Source of the DNA: Favolaschia claudopus
Lineage: Eukaryota > Basidiomycota > Agaricomycetes > Agaricales > Mycenaceae
Direction: 5' to 3'
Length of the DNA stretch: 64,000 nt
Assembly: GCA_037176885.1 (NCBI GenBank)
Contig: JAWWNJ010000017.1
Span: forward strand, 992,001-1,056,000
The notes beneath the pieces are model-generated. The model worked only from the letters and a program-made list of their open reading frames with translations. It did no database searches and was not told where the DNA came from. The position numbers were made by a program, and so were the translations under genes. Below are positions 41,655 to 52,474 of the stretch, piece by piece (the stretch's first letter is position 1; each line of letters begins with the position of its first letter).

Positions 41655-42975
41655 TCAAAACGCGCCAGGGTTCCGTCCATACTTAGACGGCGACACCGCG
41701 CGGTCCTTGTCAGCCCGAGGAGGAAGCGGCGAGTCCGGAATCTGGATCGTCTCACGGTAAGACATGGGCGACGCGAAGCTCGACGAGGTGTACGTCGACG
41801 AGCGGTCCGAGTCGGACCCCGAAGAAGAGTCACTGCGCGCGGGAGACGCCGGGCGGCGGTGATGGTGGCGACGGGGCTTGGAGCGGTGGCTGTGGCTGTG
41901 GGTGCTGCGCGACGGAGCGGGCGAGCCCTGGCGGGAAGTGGGGGCGGGCGGCTCAGCCGCGTACGTGGGGGTGGGAGATGCGTAGCGAGGGAGGGACTCT
42001 TCCGGGCGCTGAAGGAGGAAGCCTTGAGAATAGTAAGATCAGAAAACCTTCGTATGACGATAGTTCATTTGAGAGCTCGCACCTCGAAGCCCCGCAGCCT
42101 TCTCTCCTTGACGGCCGAATCCGTAGCCCGCCTTTTCACCGCTCCTGAACGACGCAACGGAGGCGTTGTCAGCTTTTTCCGGGAACACGACGTTGGTGGT
42201 TGGTAGCGAGACCGGAGTCGGGGTAACGTTGACGAACTGTGGGAGGCCCCCTGCACCCGAATTGGGCTTCTTGGCTCGCAGGGAGCGCTTGCTCTTTGCG
42301 CTCTCACGGAAGATGAGGCCGAGGAGGATGTTCAAGCAGCCGATGGAAAAGAGGAAGAAGGCAGAGACGAGGGTGAAGTCGTCGACGTGGTGCGAGAGGA
42401 TCTGCGCGCCGATGCTGGTGGAGGATGAGGGAGAGTGCGAGAGAAGTTAGTGAAGACATACAGGCATTGGAAGACTCCGAGAGCTCCGAGACCAAAGTCG
42501 GAGCCAAGGACGGGGAAGAAGCGGTCGAAGAAGACGGCAGGCCAGCTCAGTTCGGACACTGAAGAGCCTTTTAGCATGAAGGGGCGATTTAGGAGAAGCA
42601 GACGCACGAAGGAGAATGACGACCTGGAAGATGATCAACAAGGTCGCCACAATGGCCCAAAAGACACCAGCAGGCTGGTTGGGAACTGTGCTGCCTCTGT
42701 GAAGAAATTAGAGAGTGTGGGCGAGGAATCAGTCACAGACACGCACTCAATATAATCACAGTCAAGCATATCGTCAGTCGAGTTGGCGATACGACCGGCT
42801 TGGAAGCGGTTGACGGCCTTGACGTTGGTGACCATGACCACAATTGAGCTGGAGAAGACGAGAAGGAGAGCGACGATGCTCAAGAAGCGGACGGCGTTGA
42901 GAGCGAGGAATGTAACTGCGGTGGAAGTTAAAAAGTATGCTCAGATGTAGAACGGTCGAACTTACGACGAGCCAT
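41655..42975 (-). CDS. four-TM membrane protein, DUF7598-like
   Basis: Exons 42975-42966, 42915-42747, 42696-42608, 42558-42462, 42414-42083 and 42022-41655 give 354 residues. After MAR come four hydrophobic segments: FLSIVALLLVFSSSIVVMV, VFWAIVATLLIIFQVVILLL, FGLGALGVFQCLIGAQILS and FTLVSAFFLFSIGCLNILLG. A long cytosolic tail follows with Ser/Pro/His-rich text (SRSTHSHSHRSKPRRHHHRR) and an end IPDSPLPPRADKDRAVSP. It matches the mushroom membrane proteins grouped as DUF7598; function unknown. The first coding exon is only 10 nt, so a start inside exon 2 should be considered if that exon is not used, but no good ATG exists there. Intact. Confidence 0.75.
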
Positions 42976-44068
42976 GTCGAGAAAGCGAGAATAACGTGAG
43001 TGTAAAAAGAAAGACAAGTCGCAAGAGCAGCGGCGTCAAAGAGTTCGTGAAGAGCGTTAAAAAGAAGGTGTCCGGACACCGGAAGAGACAGTTGAGTGAG
43101 GCGGGTAAACCACTGAAGGTGAGGATCAAAGAAAATACAGTGCTGGCTTTTTATTGTCGTCGGCTACCGAGGAAACACAAGGCCCTTCATTCTTCATTCC
43201 TGCGCTTTGGTTAGCCCCATTGGAGAATACAATGAGAACAAGGAGTCAATGCGAGAGAACAATAGCAGCCTTGTGCAGATTCCCACGGTCAGACAAAAGA
43301 GTTCCGCTAGAGCGCCGCCGTCACTAGATGTATCTTGTGCGTTGCGAATGCAGTAACAGCCGCGGTACACCTTGTTCTTGCGGGATTTCTGCTTTGGTTG
43401 GTCGATGGTCGTTGTAGAGCGAAAGCAAAGAGAATTTCCCAATTTGGAAGGGACAATGATGTTACGTAATACAAATATTTTGCTTCTCCTCCATTGTCAC
43501 TGTGAACTTGCTGTGAACTCAGGCTCTTGGTAGCTTGAGCCTGGTCCCGATGCAACTAGTCCTACAAAATATGCTCCACGCGTTCTGGTTTGCTTGTCGA
43601 CCACGAAGAATAAGTATCGGTCGCAGCGCTGGAAACATCAAGTTTTTCAATGTTGAAGAGTTTGACGGCGTCCAGGTCTCTTGTAGTGGCTTACTCTCAG
43701 GGACTCGATAAACGCTGCTATTGCACTTCTTGGTCTTTGTGGACCACTGCGTCAAACTGTGTCGATATGCCTGCAGTAGTATTGCCACCAAATTCCCACT
43801 CCGACTCATCAACACGCAAATACTCAAAATATCCGATGCTTCGGGCGCGTTCTCCAAGCTTCACAGGTACGGAGCTCGGATTGAGCGCCTCTAACAAGCA
43901 TGACTGGCAATGCGCGTCATTAACGGCGCTTTCAACTTAGCTCTCAGGCTTCCCGAACGGATTCTTCTCGATGATGTACATGCATACGTATCCATTTGCT
44001 CAAAAGCTGCTCGCATCCACAAACTAGCTTCAAAAGTTGCCTCCCCCCAAAAGCAGTTGGACTCACTC
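42976..44068. other. divergent intergenic region, no gene recognised
   Basis: About 1.1 kb between two divergent membrane protein genes. An open minus-strand stretch of about 112 codons at 43519-43857 has no recognisable motif or splice partner. Confidence 0.45.
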
Positions 44069-45209
44069 ATGGCAACGAACTACGCTCAGGTTCTCGGAAT
44101 CCAAAACAAATGGGCACCTATCCTCTTCGCAGTGATCTACTTCCTGCTAATGCTATGGTACCTCCTGCAAGCCGCTCGCAAACACGGATGGATATACCCA
44201 TTTCTCGCCTTCTTCTCCCTCCGTAAGCTCCCCGCATTCTCACTCCTACTTACTCCTCGCCCCAAATAACCCACCCACCTCTCCACCCCTGCAGTCCGCG
44301 TCATATCATTCAGCCTCCGCGCCGCAATAGCAAGCAACCACCACAACGACGCCTTCAGCCGCTCCATGGCCATCGCCTACTCAGTCCTCTACAACGTCGG
44401 CTACTTCTCCATCCTCTTCTCAGCCTACCGCCTCCTCCACGACCGGCGTTGGATGGCCAAAATCAACAACGCACGCGAGAAGGGACGCAGCAGCGCACCG
44501 TATCGGGTCATGGGCGGCTTCCACAAAGGCCGCCTCATGGAGCTCTTACTTTTACTTTGCGTCATCCTCGGCGCTGTGGGTGTCGCATTCACCCTGGGCG
44601 CTAAAGTCGGACGCGTCAACTTGGGGAATAGGTTGACCGACGCGAGCACCTATCTCTTCCTCGCCGCAACGGTGATCGTCGTCCTCGGCTCTTTCTTGCT
44701 CATCCACCTCGAGCGGTCGCGTGAGTACATTTCTTTATTTCCTTCCTTCCTTCCTCCCTCCATGCAATACCACTCATCCCCAATCTTCTACATACCCCCC
44801 CCGCCCAGTCCGCACCTCAATAGCAACCCAAACCCCCATCGGCACAACCACCCAACACCTCATCCTCCTCCTAATCAGCGCCCTCCTCCTCCTGCGCATC
44901 CTCTTCTACGCCAGCACCGTCCACCAGCGCGCCAACGGCCAACCCACTCCCACGCAGCAAATCAAACAAACAGCCATAGGCAACGAACACCTCTGGTACC
45001 CCCTCGCCGCCCTCGCAGAGCTCCTCGTCGTATTGCTCTTCCTCGCACCGGGCCTCATCCCTTTGCGAGCTGCGCTCCTCCGCCATCGTCGGAATGCACC
45101 CCACGCGAATGAGAAGGGGACGGGGCCGACGGGGGCGGGATACGCTGCGGGGGATACGGCTGCGACGGGTGGTCTTGGGGCGGTTGATCATGGGATGGGC
45201 GCAGTATGA
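44069..45209 (+). CDS. seven-TM membrane protein, DUF7702/RTA1-like
   Basis: Exons 44069-44222, 44295-44720 and 44809-45209 give 326 residues. Seven hydrophobic segments: APILFAVIYFLLMLWYLL, WIYPFLAFFSLLRVISFSL, AIAYSVLYNVGYFSILFSAY, LMELLLLLCVILGAVGVAFT, TYLFLAATVIVVLGSFLLI, HLILLLISALLLLRILFYA and LAALAELLVVLLFLAPGLIP. Topology and small polar loops resemble fungal seven-helix proteins of the DUF7702 or RTA1-like type. The role is unknown; RTA1 relatives affect lipid or drug tolerance. The start MATNYAQVLGIQNKW is chosen over an in-frame ATG at 43910 because it directly precedes the first helix and the upstream peptide lacks that character. Confidence 0.72.
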
Positions 45210-45648
45210 TTTCATCGAGAGTTTTACCCAAAATTTTTGTACGGCCTTGCATTTTTCAACTGGAACGTATCATCATGTGTATTGTACGTATAACAATCCT
45301 CGACAGTCGAGAAGACACAATACAACAAGCTACTGCTACTGCTAAGATTCCAGTCCAGTCCATCCGCCATACGTCCATGCTTCCTTCCTCCATTTCCATT
45401 AAATCTCCGCCCGCCGCCCAATGCGTCCCAACGATGTGCAAATAATAAAGATCTACTTTTCCTCTGTTGGTATCGAAATGTAAAAGTGGTGTGTGTGTGT
45501 GATGCGTATGCACGTATGTACAGATATGCCGGTGTAGAAATGAAGATGAGAGAAAATGAATGAAAAAAAGGCGGGCGGGCGAGAAGGGGCGGAAGCATAA
45601 AAAGAGGTAGGTCGCGTCCAAGGCACGGCAAAAGTCTGCATTGGATGA
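45210..45648. other. convergent 3' intergenic region
   Basis: Contains a short GT run near 45490. No gene recognised. Confidence 0.45.
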
Positions 45649-47200
45649 TTACTGCGACGAGGGCGCCGGCCCCGCATCCACCAAAATCCCAGACAAGCTC
45701 GACGTAACCCGTCCATGCCCATATCTCGTCTTCGGGCTCGACCCGGCGGCGGCAGCACCATCCAACACCGACCCCCGTATCGACATCGACATCGGCGACC
45801 TCACACTATCATCGTCCCCCACATTCGCCAGCCTCAACCGCCGTTGCGGCTCCCACTCGCGCATACTCGTCGGCGAGCCCGAGCGCTCAATCGCGTCATT
45901 ATCGTGATGTTCGTGAATCTGATCAAAGCTAGGGCTGGGGGAATGGTGCCCCCATTGGTTTGAGGGCATCGCGGGGGAGATGTGTTGCTGCACACTGGTG
46001 CTGCTGCCGCTGCTGTCGGTTTGTTTGTGCTGCCCGGAAGGGGGGGCGGGTCCAACGTCAACGAGGGGCCTCATGGAGCCGGCTGTTGAGGGTCGGGAAG
46101 TGTTTGCGCTAGGGCCTGGTGTAGATGCGGAGGAGGGGAGAAGAAGGGTGCCGAGGGTGGGGCGGGTTGTAGATGGAGCAGGGGTTGGTGTGGATGCAGA
46201 TACGCGAGGAGTATCCGCGGAAGAGAGGCCAAGGGAGGGGAGGGAGGGTGAACTGCTCTGCCCCACAAGACCATACTGGTAGGGTTTAGGTTCTTCGATA
46301 TCAGCGTCCAAAGACCACCGCTTGTTTCCTCGGCGGCCAGATGAATGAGAAGAGTCCTCGTCGAAAATGTCGTCCCATCGCCGCCTTCGCTTACTGTTAC
46401 TTGTGATCAGCAAGAGAAAGGAGGGAAGAAAGCGAAAAGCGTACATGATGAACCAGATGATAAGGACTATGCCCAGCAGGGCAAAGAATCCTCCCAAAAC
46501 ACCACCGAGGATAGGAGCGAGTTTAGGCGCACTTCCGTCGTCATTGCTTTGGGCGACCTGGTCTGAAGGGAAAGGGACCATAACGGTCGTAGGCGGTGGC
46601 TGACTTGTAAAAGTTTGGATGACGGAAGAAACCTCTCCGTTTGAAAGGGTGGTTGGCACCTGAGAGCTCCACGTAGATGGAGGGGGTGTAGATATGGACG
46701 CAGAGCCTGAACCGGAAGGTCCACCAGCATGGTTGTCGGGGTTGTTTGGAGGTAGGGAGCTGGAGAGGGAGCTCGAGTCGGAGCCAGACACGTTGCCACT
46801 AGCAGAACAAGACGAGTCAAACAGCGTACGAATCTCCGTCTCGACAGTAGGGATCGTGGTGGTAAAAGGTACTGTAACCGTTGTTACATTGCCTGCAACA
46901 CCGGTGAGGAGTTGAATCCAAAGAAAGACCCGGATAACAGACCTCTTATTGTACTTGTGATGGTAGTAGTAATTGGCGGGGCGGGGCACGGCGCGTCGGG
47001 TACCAAAGTGGGAAGTGGACAGATCTCGGAGGTTATTGTAGTGGTAATTGGGGGGAGTGTTGTTACACTCGTGGAGAAGCTCGTTGTGACCACATCCGTC
47101 GTAAAGGTTGTCTGTACAAGCGCTGAGTTTTGATACAGAGGAAGAGCCGTCGCGATTCCCTCACCGTCGTTGTCGCGGTCGGCGTAGGAGTACAAGCCAT
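45649..47200 (-). CDS. Thr/Ser-rich single-pass membrane protein
   Basis: Exons 47200-47165, 47111-46943, 46892-46445 and 46393-45649 give 465 residues. The ectodomain is Thr/Ser/Pro-rich (MACTPTPTATTTTTFTTDVV; LPPITTTITSEICPLP; NVTTVTVPFTTT), heavily O-glycosylatable. One membrane segment, APILGGVLGGFFALLGIVLI followed by IWFIIKRRRRWDDIF, gives a basic cytosolic stop-transfer. The cytosolic tail is Ser/Pro-rich. This layout resembles Wsc/Mid2-like wall-stress sensors or mucin-like proteins, but no WSC domain is present and no classical signal peptide is seen at MACTPTPTATTT, so membrane insertion may use the internal segment. Function unknown. Confidence 0.68.
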
Positions 47201-50186
47201 AGCTTCTAGGGCCCAGAGAGCACCGGGGATTGCTTCAAAGAGAGGACCGAGAAAATGAGAGAATTATGGCGAATACAAGGAGAAAAGAAAGACGGGAGGG
47301 CTTCCGCAATCAAGCAAGCAACATCGACGCAGTCCGCAAGCCAGTAGTGATGTGACACCGGTGTGACTACCGCCTACGGTCTTGTCTCTTGACGCTCAAC
47401 TCTCAACAAATTCTCCGATGGCCGGCCTCAAATTCTGCATCTCAACATCTCTCCTCAATCCCCAAATTGAATCTGAATCATTGAATCCCATTCTCGCTCC
47501 CTGACGAAAAAACGGCGATTTTATTCCGCAGATTTGGAGACGCGCTCCAAGCTTCCAACGGAGCGTGCCGAGCCGTCGCATGTCTGCAACTTCAGCCGTT
47601 GAAATCCTGAAGCAAATAACTCTCTCCTCCCCACTCGATCTGTTTCACGCGCGCAGTTTGACTCTAACGCAGACGTTGAGTCCTGTCTGCCGCCCAAGCT
47701 GTTGAACTTTGATACGTATATGCAATGAGGTGAGAGAGCGGTTCACCGCCGGTTGGCATAGCGTTAGTGACTCAGTGAGAGTCATTCCAAGCATCTAGGC
47801 TATCCCCTCACGCTTTCAAGTCGGGCTGAGCAGTCGGCCGACTTTAAAATACGAAGCAGATCTCTTTCATAAAGTTATTATTATATATTACTTTGAACAG
47901 GTGGACCACCGCGCAGCTCTCTTATTGGCAATTCTCATCCAATCGAGTGCTAAGAGCTGATTAGCCCGTCCTTCGCCACATTCAACCGGGGTCAAGTTCG
48001 AGGAGCTTCACGCGGTCTGAACTCGGACGGCTATTCCTCCTCAACCTTTTTTTGCTCGTTTCACGCGTCACTCCTTATTCTTGCTACTGTTCTATCAATA
48101 CTATCGGCGGGACACACAAGGATACTTAGCTCGCAGAGTTCAATTCAGGGCCCAAGAAGGAAGCCATCAAGATACCCAACCCATTGGCTTTTATTTCAGG
48201 TCCACTGTGGTTATCTCAGTCTCCACTCATCCACTTCGTTGCCGTGGACCCGAGTTCTGAGCACGCTGCGCTGAAGCACGTTCCGATCCAACTGCTCAAC
48301 CATTTTTCTCGCCGCGCCAAGGTATCCGCCCGGGCGTCCCGCCGAAGTTGTTTGAAGCCAACCATCTTACGTCGTGTCAATCGAGGCTGTGCTGCCAGTA
48401 CAAACTAGTGTGGGACTTCAACGGAACACTTTCCATACCTCCTTTCAATGGCGGGGCTCGTTCTGTGACGATTTAGTCGACCCATACAAGCGCGGAGCTT
48501 AAAACGAGATCCATTACACCGATATGCGCACTGCAACAAATACTTATTTCGGTCTCTTGAGATCTCTTTCACCACTCGACTGTGTAGCCGCAAACTCCGT
48601 GATGTCTTTCATCCTCATTTCTCCCAGGGTTCGATTCAGGACTCAACAGGTACAGATCTCTTGAGTGGCTTGGTTCTGCAGTGAAGGCGTAATAGCCGGA
48701 ATGTCTTTCTTCCTCCATTCCTCCAAATAAGAGTCTCTCAGGGAATTGGCAGGTACAGTCAAACCTAAATACAACTCTTTCATTATGAGCCGCTGCGTCA
48801 AGATCGATTCTCTCATATCAGGCCTCGAATCGGAAATTAACAGGTACGGTACTAAATACAACTCGTTCAATGATAAGCAGTGCACTGCGGCAATCCTTTG
48901 AAGGTTCGTTCTCTTATCTGTGGCGGATCCAGAGGCTCGGCCGCCTGGGCGGCTGTTCCTTAAGCAAGGTTGAGCAAATCCCTATGAGAATCTTCACACC
49001 CGGTTCGTCCATTCAGTGAAATTGTCTTCACTTCAAAATTCAAGTTCTTAAGTATGGAAAAATCTCAGGGACGTTGACACCTCTCTCCACATGTGCCGGG
49101 ACACATTCTAGGGGGTTTTACGTCTCTCTATGGGAGAAATCGCACGGGGAGCACAGTGGCACACTAATCGGCGATTTCACTGTGGAGAAAAAATCAGAGA
49201 GAACAAGAAAGGAATTAGCACATACAGTACGCCACAAATCTCCGTCGGTTTGGGGTGTAACGGTGTATATGTTGCGTCTCAGCCGAAGCACGTCGCTTTA
49301 CGCCGTGGCCATCCCTCATCAGAAATCTAGAGATCTCATTGAATCGTAAGTATTTTTTTTCCGTCCGACTCCAGCAAGATTCCAGCATTTCGTACAGTTT
49401 CAAGCCCGCCGGGCCGTCGAAGGAAGACTTTCCCTGGTGAATGAAAGACTTACATTAAATATTACATCGTAGATATTCCGAAGATGGCTTATGTCGCTGA
49501 GCGGGGTGGAAGGTGTGTCCTAGATCAGCAGCATCCGGTCAGTGCCAATTTGACTTAGGCTTTTAGATGATGATTTGGTTCGTTTGGAAGCTTGCTGTTG
49601 ACAAGAATTATCAGGGAAATTCATAAAAAGATTGGCGGCCCATGCTATGCTGAAGCCCGCTCGAGACGACGATTTTGGATCCGCCACCGGTGCACGGCCC
49701 GCCTTGAACTTGAACTTGAACGAGGTTCAATTGTTCCCACGGTTCAACTTACGAACTTTCTAAATGTCGTTTCTTTCACAGAGAAATGGGACACAGTCTA
49801 GATCTCCCATGCAGCACAAATCCGATACTGTCATGGTGCCTGGCACGGAATCAGTTTTGCGAGTTCTGACCACTTTTCTTCATGAACATTGAGAATTCGG
49901 AATCAATTCAACCTATCCGATGTTCCGATTGTGTTCCGAGTCTGATAGGAGATGACAGATGCCGCCTCCGTAAGCCTCAATCCAACTTCCTTTTTTCGCT
50001 CCTTCCGGTTTACCGAGCTTTCGAACAACGCTCGCGATGACAAAAAGCGGCCGCGCACCAACGAATGCGCGCCCGGATGCGAGGCCACAAGGCTGCTGCT
50101 CGCTAACGAACAATATTAAAGGGGCTGATGTCCCATTCAGATAACGTCCCAATTTTTTTTCTTGAACCTCGAATCCTGGAACTGGC
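47201..50186. other. 3-kb stretch without recognisable gene
   Basis: Open stretches in all frames are short and stop-interrupted, with no family signature. A decayed tandem repeat lies at 48600-48890. TTGAAC occurs three times in tandem near 49704. AT-rich patches occur near 47868. Probably old transposon or gene debris, but I cannot name it. Confidence 0.45.
48600..48890. repeat. degenerate tandem repeat, unit about 90-100 bp
   Basis: Three diverged units share the marker AACAGGTAC(A/G) or GGCAGGTACAG at about 48645, 48749 and 48838. The last two also share TAAATACAACTC followed by a TTCA/TTTCA-rich run at about 48766 and 48853. On the minus strand the units translate to parallel peptides (LNELYLVPYLLISDSRPDMR and MKELYLGLTVPANSLRDSY). 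No known repeat family is recognised. Confidence 0.45.
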
Positions 50187-51980
50187 ATGGACAAAATGCC
50201 CGCTCGAGTAACCTCGACGAGCTCTTCTGAGGCGACAATAGATCGCGATGAACCGTCTTCATCCCACGCGACGAGCTCACCCCTACCTTTTTCGGCCCAG
50301 TTCTTCGATAAATCACCACAAGCTGCCGCTGCTCGTGCAATCTACCTCAAGACAATCTTCGGGGGTGTAATGGCCATCTGCATAGCAATCTTCGCAGTAT
50401 TTCCTATATACTGGGGTTCTCTGTGGAGTACCCCGCATCACCCTCTGCCCGGATGGATTGTGGTGAGTTTTTCCGTCCGCATGTGCGAGTGGTCGCTAGT
50501 CCGGTCTGAACGTCGTTGAGGACTTTGACGGTGGTGCAATTGGGCAAACCGTGTCAGCTGCCCTCAGCAACATCAGGGCTGGTACCAATGGCGTCTCATG
50601 GCAGGTTGTCTCTGCGGGCAATTTTCCCAGAGGTATCTCCGACCTACAAACTGCGATTGTGCAAGAGAAGACTTGGTATGCTGTCGCGAGCAAGTCCCAC
50701 CCCTACACTTCTCGCCATTGGATCTGAAATGACAACTCAGTCAACGCTGGAGCCAGTGATGACCTCTTTGCGGCGGTCTCCGCTGCTAATGCATCTCATG
50801 ACTCGTCACTCGCCATCACGTTCATGGGATCTGAGGCGAGGAATGAAAACATTTTGTAGGTGCCGTGAACAGTTTACTCAACTAACGAAGCCCTCATCGC
50901 AACCCTTAGTCGAATTCACAGCCGGATTGTCTCTGCGGAATTGCAAGCCATAACTCACGAATTCGCATTACAATTCACAAAGAATATCTCGTCGTCTGCT
51001 AATGTTGCGACGCTATTGTCAACAGCTCCGCAACTTGTTACGCGGCCAATTTATTTCACGACGGAAAATCTTCGACCGTTTGACGTCCCTGTGTCCGTTC
51101 CTTTCATACTTTGCTCTAACCCAAAACTTGACTTCTTGCCATAGAGCAAGTGCGGTAACCTTCGTTGGACTGATCTACGTCCTTATACTCGCGGTCCGTC
51201 ACCGTCTTTTTCGAAAAATAGTAATCGGCTCACACTTTATCTTCAGTTCTTCATCGTCAACGTCTCAGCAGCTGCGCGGGAAGCGTCCGGGCTCGAAAAA
51301 ACCTTGACCTTGGGTTCCCTCATTCGTATTCGCCTCATAACATCCGTCGCGGCATACTTCTTTGTCTCGGTGTGCTTTGTCCCCATCATCTCCGGTCTCC
51401 ACAACTTATGTATAATGACTATGTATGATACAGCTCTTCTACACCCTCCTGAGCCGCGCATTTCAACTCCCCTTCAACCGTCACTTCGGCAGCGCAGGTT
51501 TTGTCATCTTTTGGATGCTCAACTGGATCGGCATGCTCGCTTGGTGAGCTCATCGAGCCATCGTCTGATCACTTCTACCAAAACTCACAACGCATTCCAG
51601 TGGTCTAGCTCTCGACGCTGTCCTCCCCCTCCTCACCGTCCGCTTCACGCCGTTCTTCCTCATCCTGTGGATAATCACCAACGTCTCCGTATCCATCTTC
51701 CCTCTCCAGGTGCTCCCGCACGTCTATAGATACGGCTATGCATTCCCGTTCTATAACATTTCGCGTGCGGTTAGAGCTATTGTGTTTGGGACGAAAAATG
51801 ACCGTAGGGTTGCCTCCTTTTCGATACTCGACAAGCTACTGACGATTTGTTGGAATAGTGGGTGTGAACTTTGGTATACTCATCGCATGGGTGGCTGTCT
51901 CGTGCACAAGCCTCCCACTCATACAGTGGTTGGTGCGCAGGCGGGCTATAGCGGTACAGGGGAGGACAAAAGCCATTTGA
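50187..51980 (+). pseudogene. SNG1-like (DUF3533) membrane protein, two in-frame stops
   Basis: Exons 50187-50462, 50521-50689, 50741-51092, 51145-51193, 51247-51369, 51434-51543, 51601-51803 and 51859-51980 restore a 468-codon frame typical of SNG1/DUF3533 proteins (nitrosoguanidine resistance; probable membrane transport or lipid role). N-terminal TM IFGGVMAICIAIFAVFPIYW, then VDFDGGAIGQTV, a lumenal region, and at least four C-terminal TMs (SAVTFVGLIYVLIL; LITSVAAYFFVS; VIFWMLNWIGML; FFLILWIITNVSVSIFPLQV). Exon 3 contains TAG at 50857 and TGA at 50866 in frame, between SEARNENIL and TVYSTNEALIAT, with no plausible intron to remove them (the only GT-AG pair there is 17 nt and changes frame). 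Intron 2 uses a GC donor (GCAAGT). Probably a young pseudogene, or two local sequence errors. Confidence 0.78.
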
Positions 51981-52474
51981 AAGTTGTATTTTTTCCACCA
52001 TATCTTCACTCGGGATCCATGGAGGGGGAACCATACATGTACCATCACACGAACTGTATTTTCATGACAAGTCCCGAGTTCACATAGCGTAGCATAATGG
52101 CTAATGAGGAGTTTTTGACCAGCCCGCTTATTGAATATTTCCTCCATATTTCGAACAGCCTCCTGACGGTGTTTGCGGATGAGTCCATGGTCCGTGCGGG
52201 TCCGTGCGCTGGTTGTGGGCGCATCAATTAAGATGTCTCCCGGGGTTCAGTCAAAAGACCGTTTATTCGGGTCTGTGGGGTCTATGTAGCAAGAAGCAAC
52301 GTACTACTATACATGTTGTGGGCGCGGGCATTGAGTATGATACATAACATAAAGAGTGGTCCCCACGTTGTAGATACCGAGTAAAAAAGCATAACACTTA
52401 CTAACAGGTGCAAGATAAGGTACAGGAGAAAAATACAGCAACAGTGGAATAGCAAAGCGACAAGAGCGACAGGA
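51981..52474. other. convergent 3' intergenic region
   Basis: Between the SNG1-like gene and the transcription factor gene. No signal noticed. Confidence 0.45.

Noticed and set aside
43519..43857. 112-codon minus-strand open frame between divergent membrane-protein genes
   Set aside because: No motif, no good exon partners; left as intergenic.
45487..45502. GT microsatellite
   Set aside because: Too short to be a notable repeat locus.
47579..47703. Short plus-strand frame starting MSATSAVEILKQIT
   Set aside because: About 40 codons, no splice donor or homology; not enough to call a gene.
48622..48640. tRNA-like T-loop GGTTCGATTC
   Set aside because: No base-paired T stem, no A box and no cloverleaf in either direction.
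50857..50873. 17-nt GT-AG segment as an intron in the SNG1-like gene
   Set aside because: Far below functional intron length and its removal shifts the frame.
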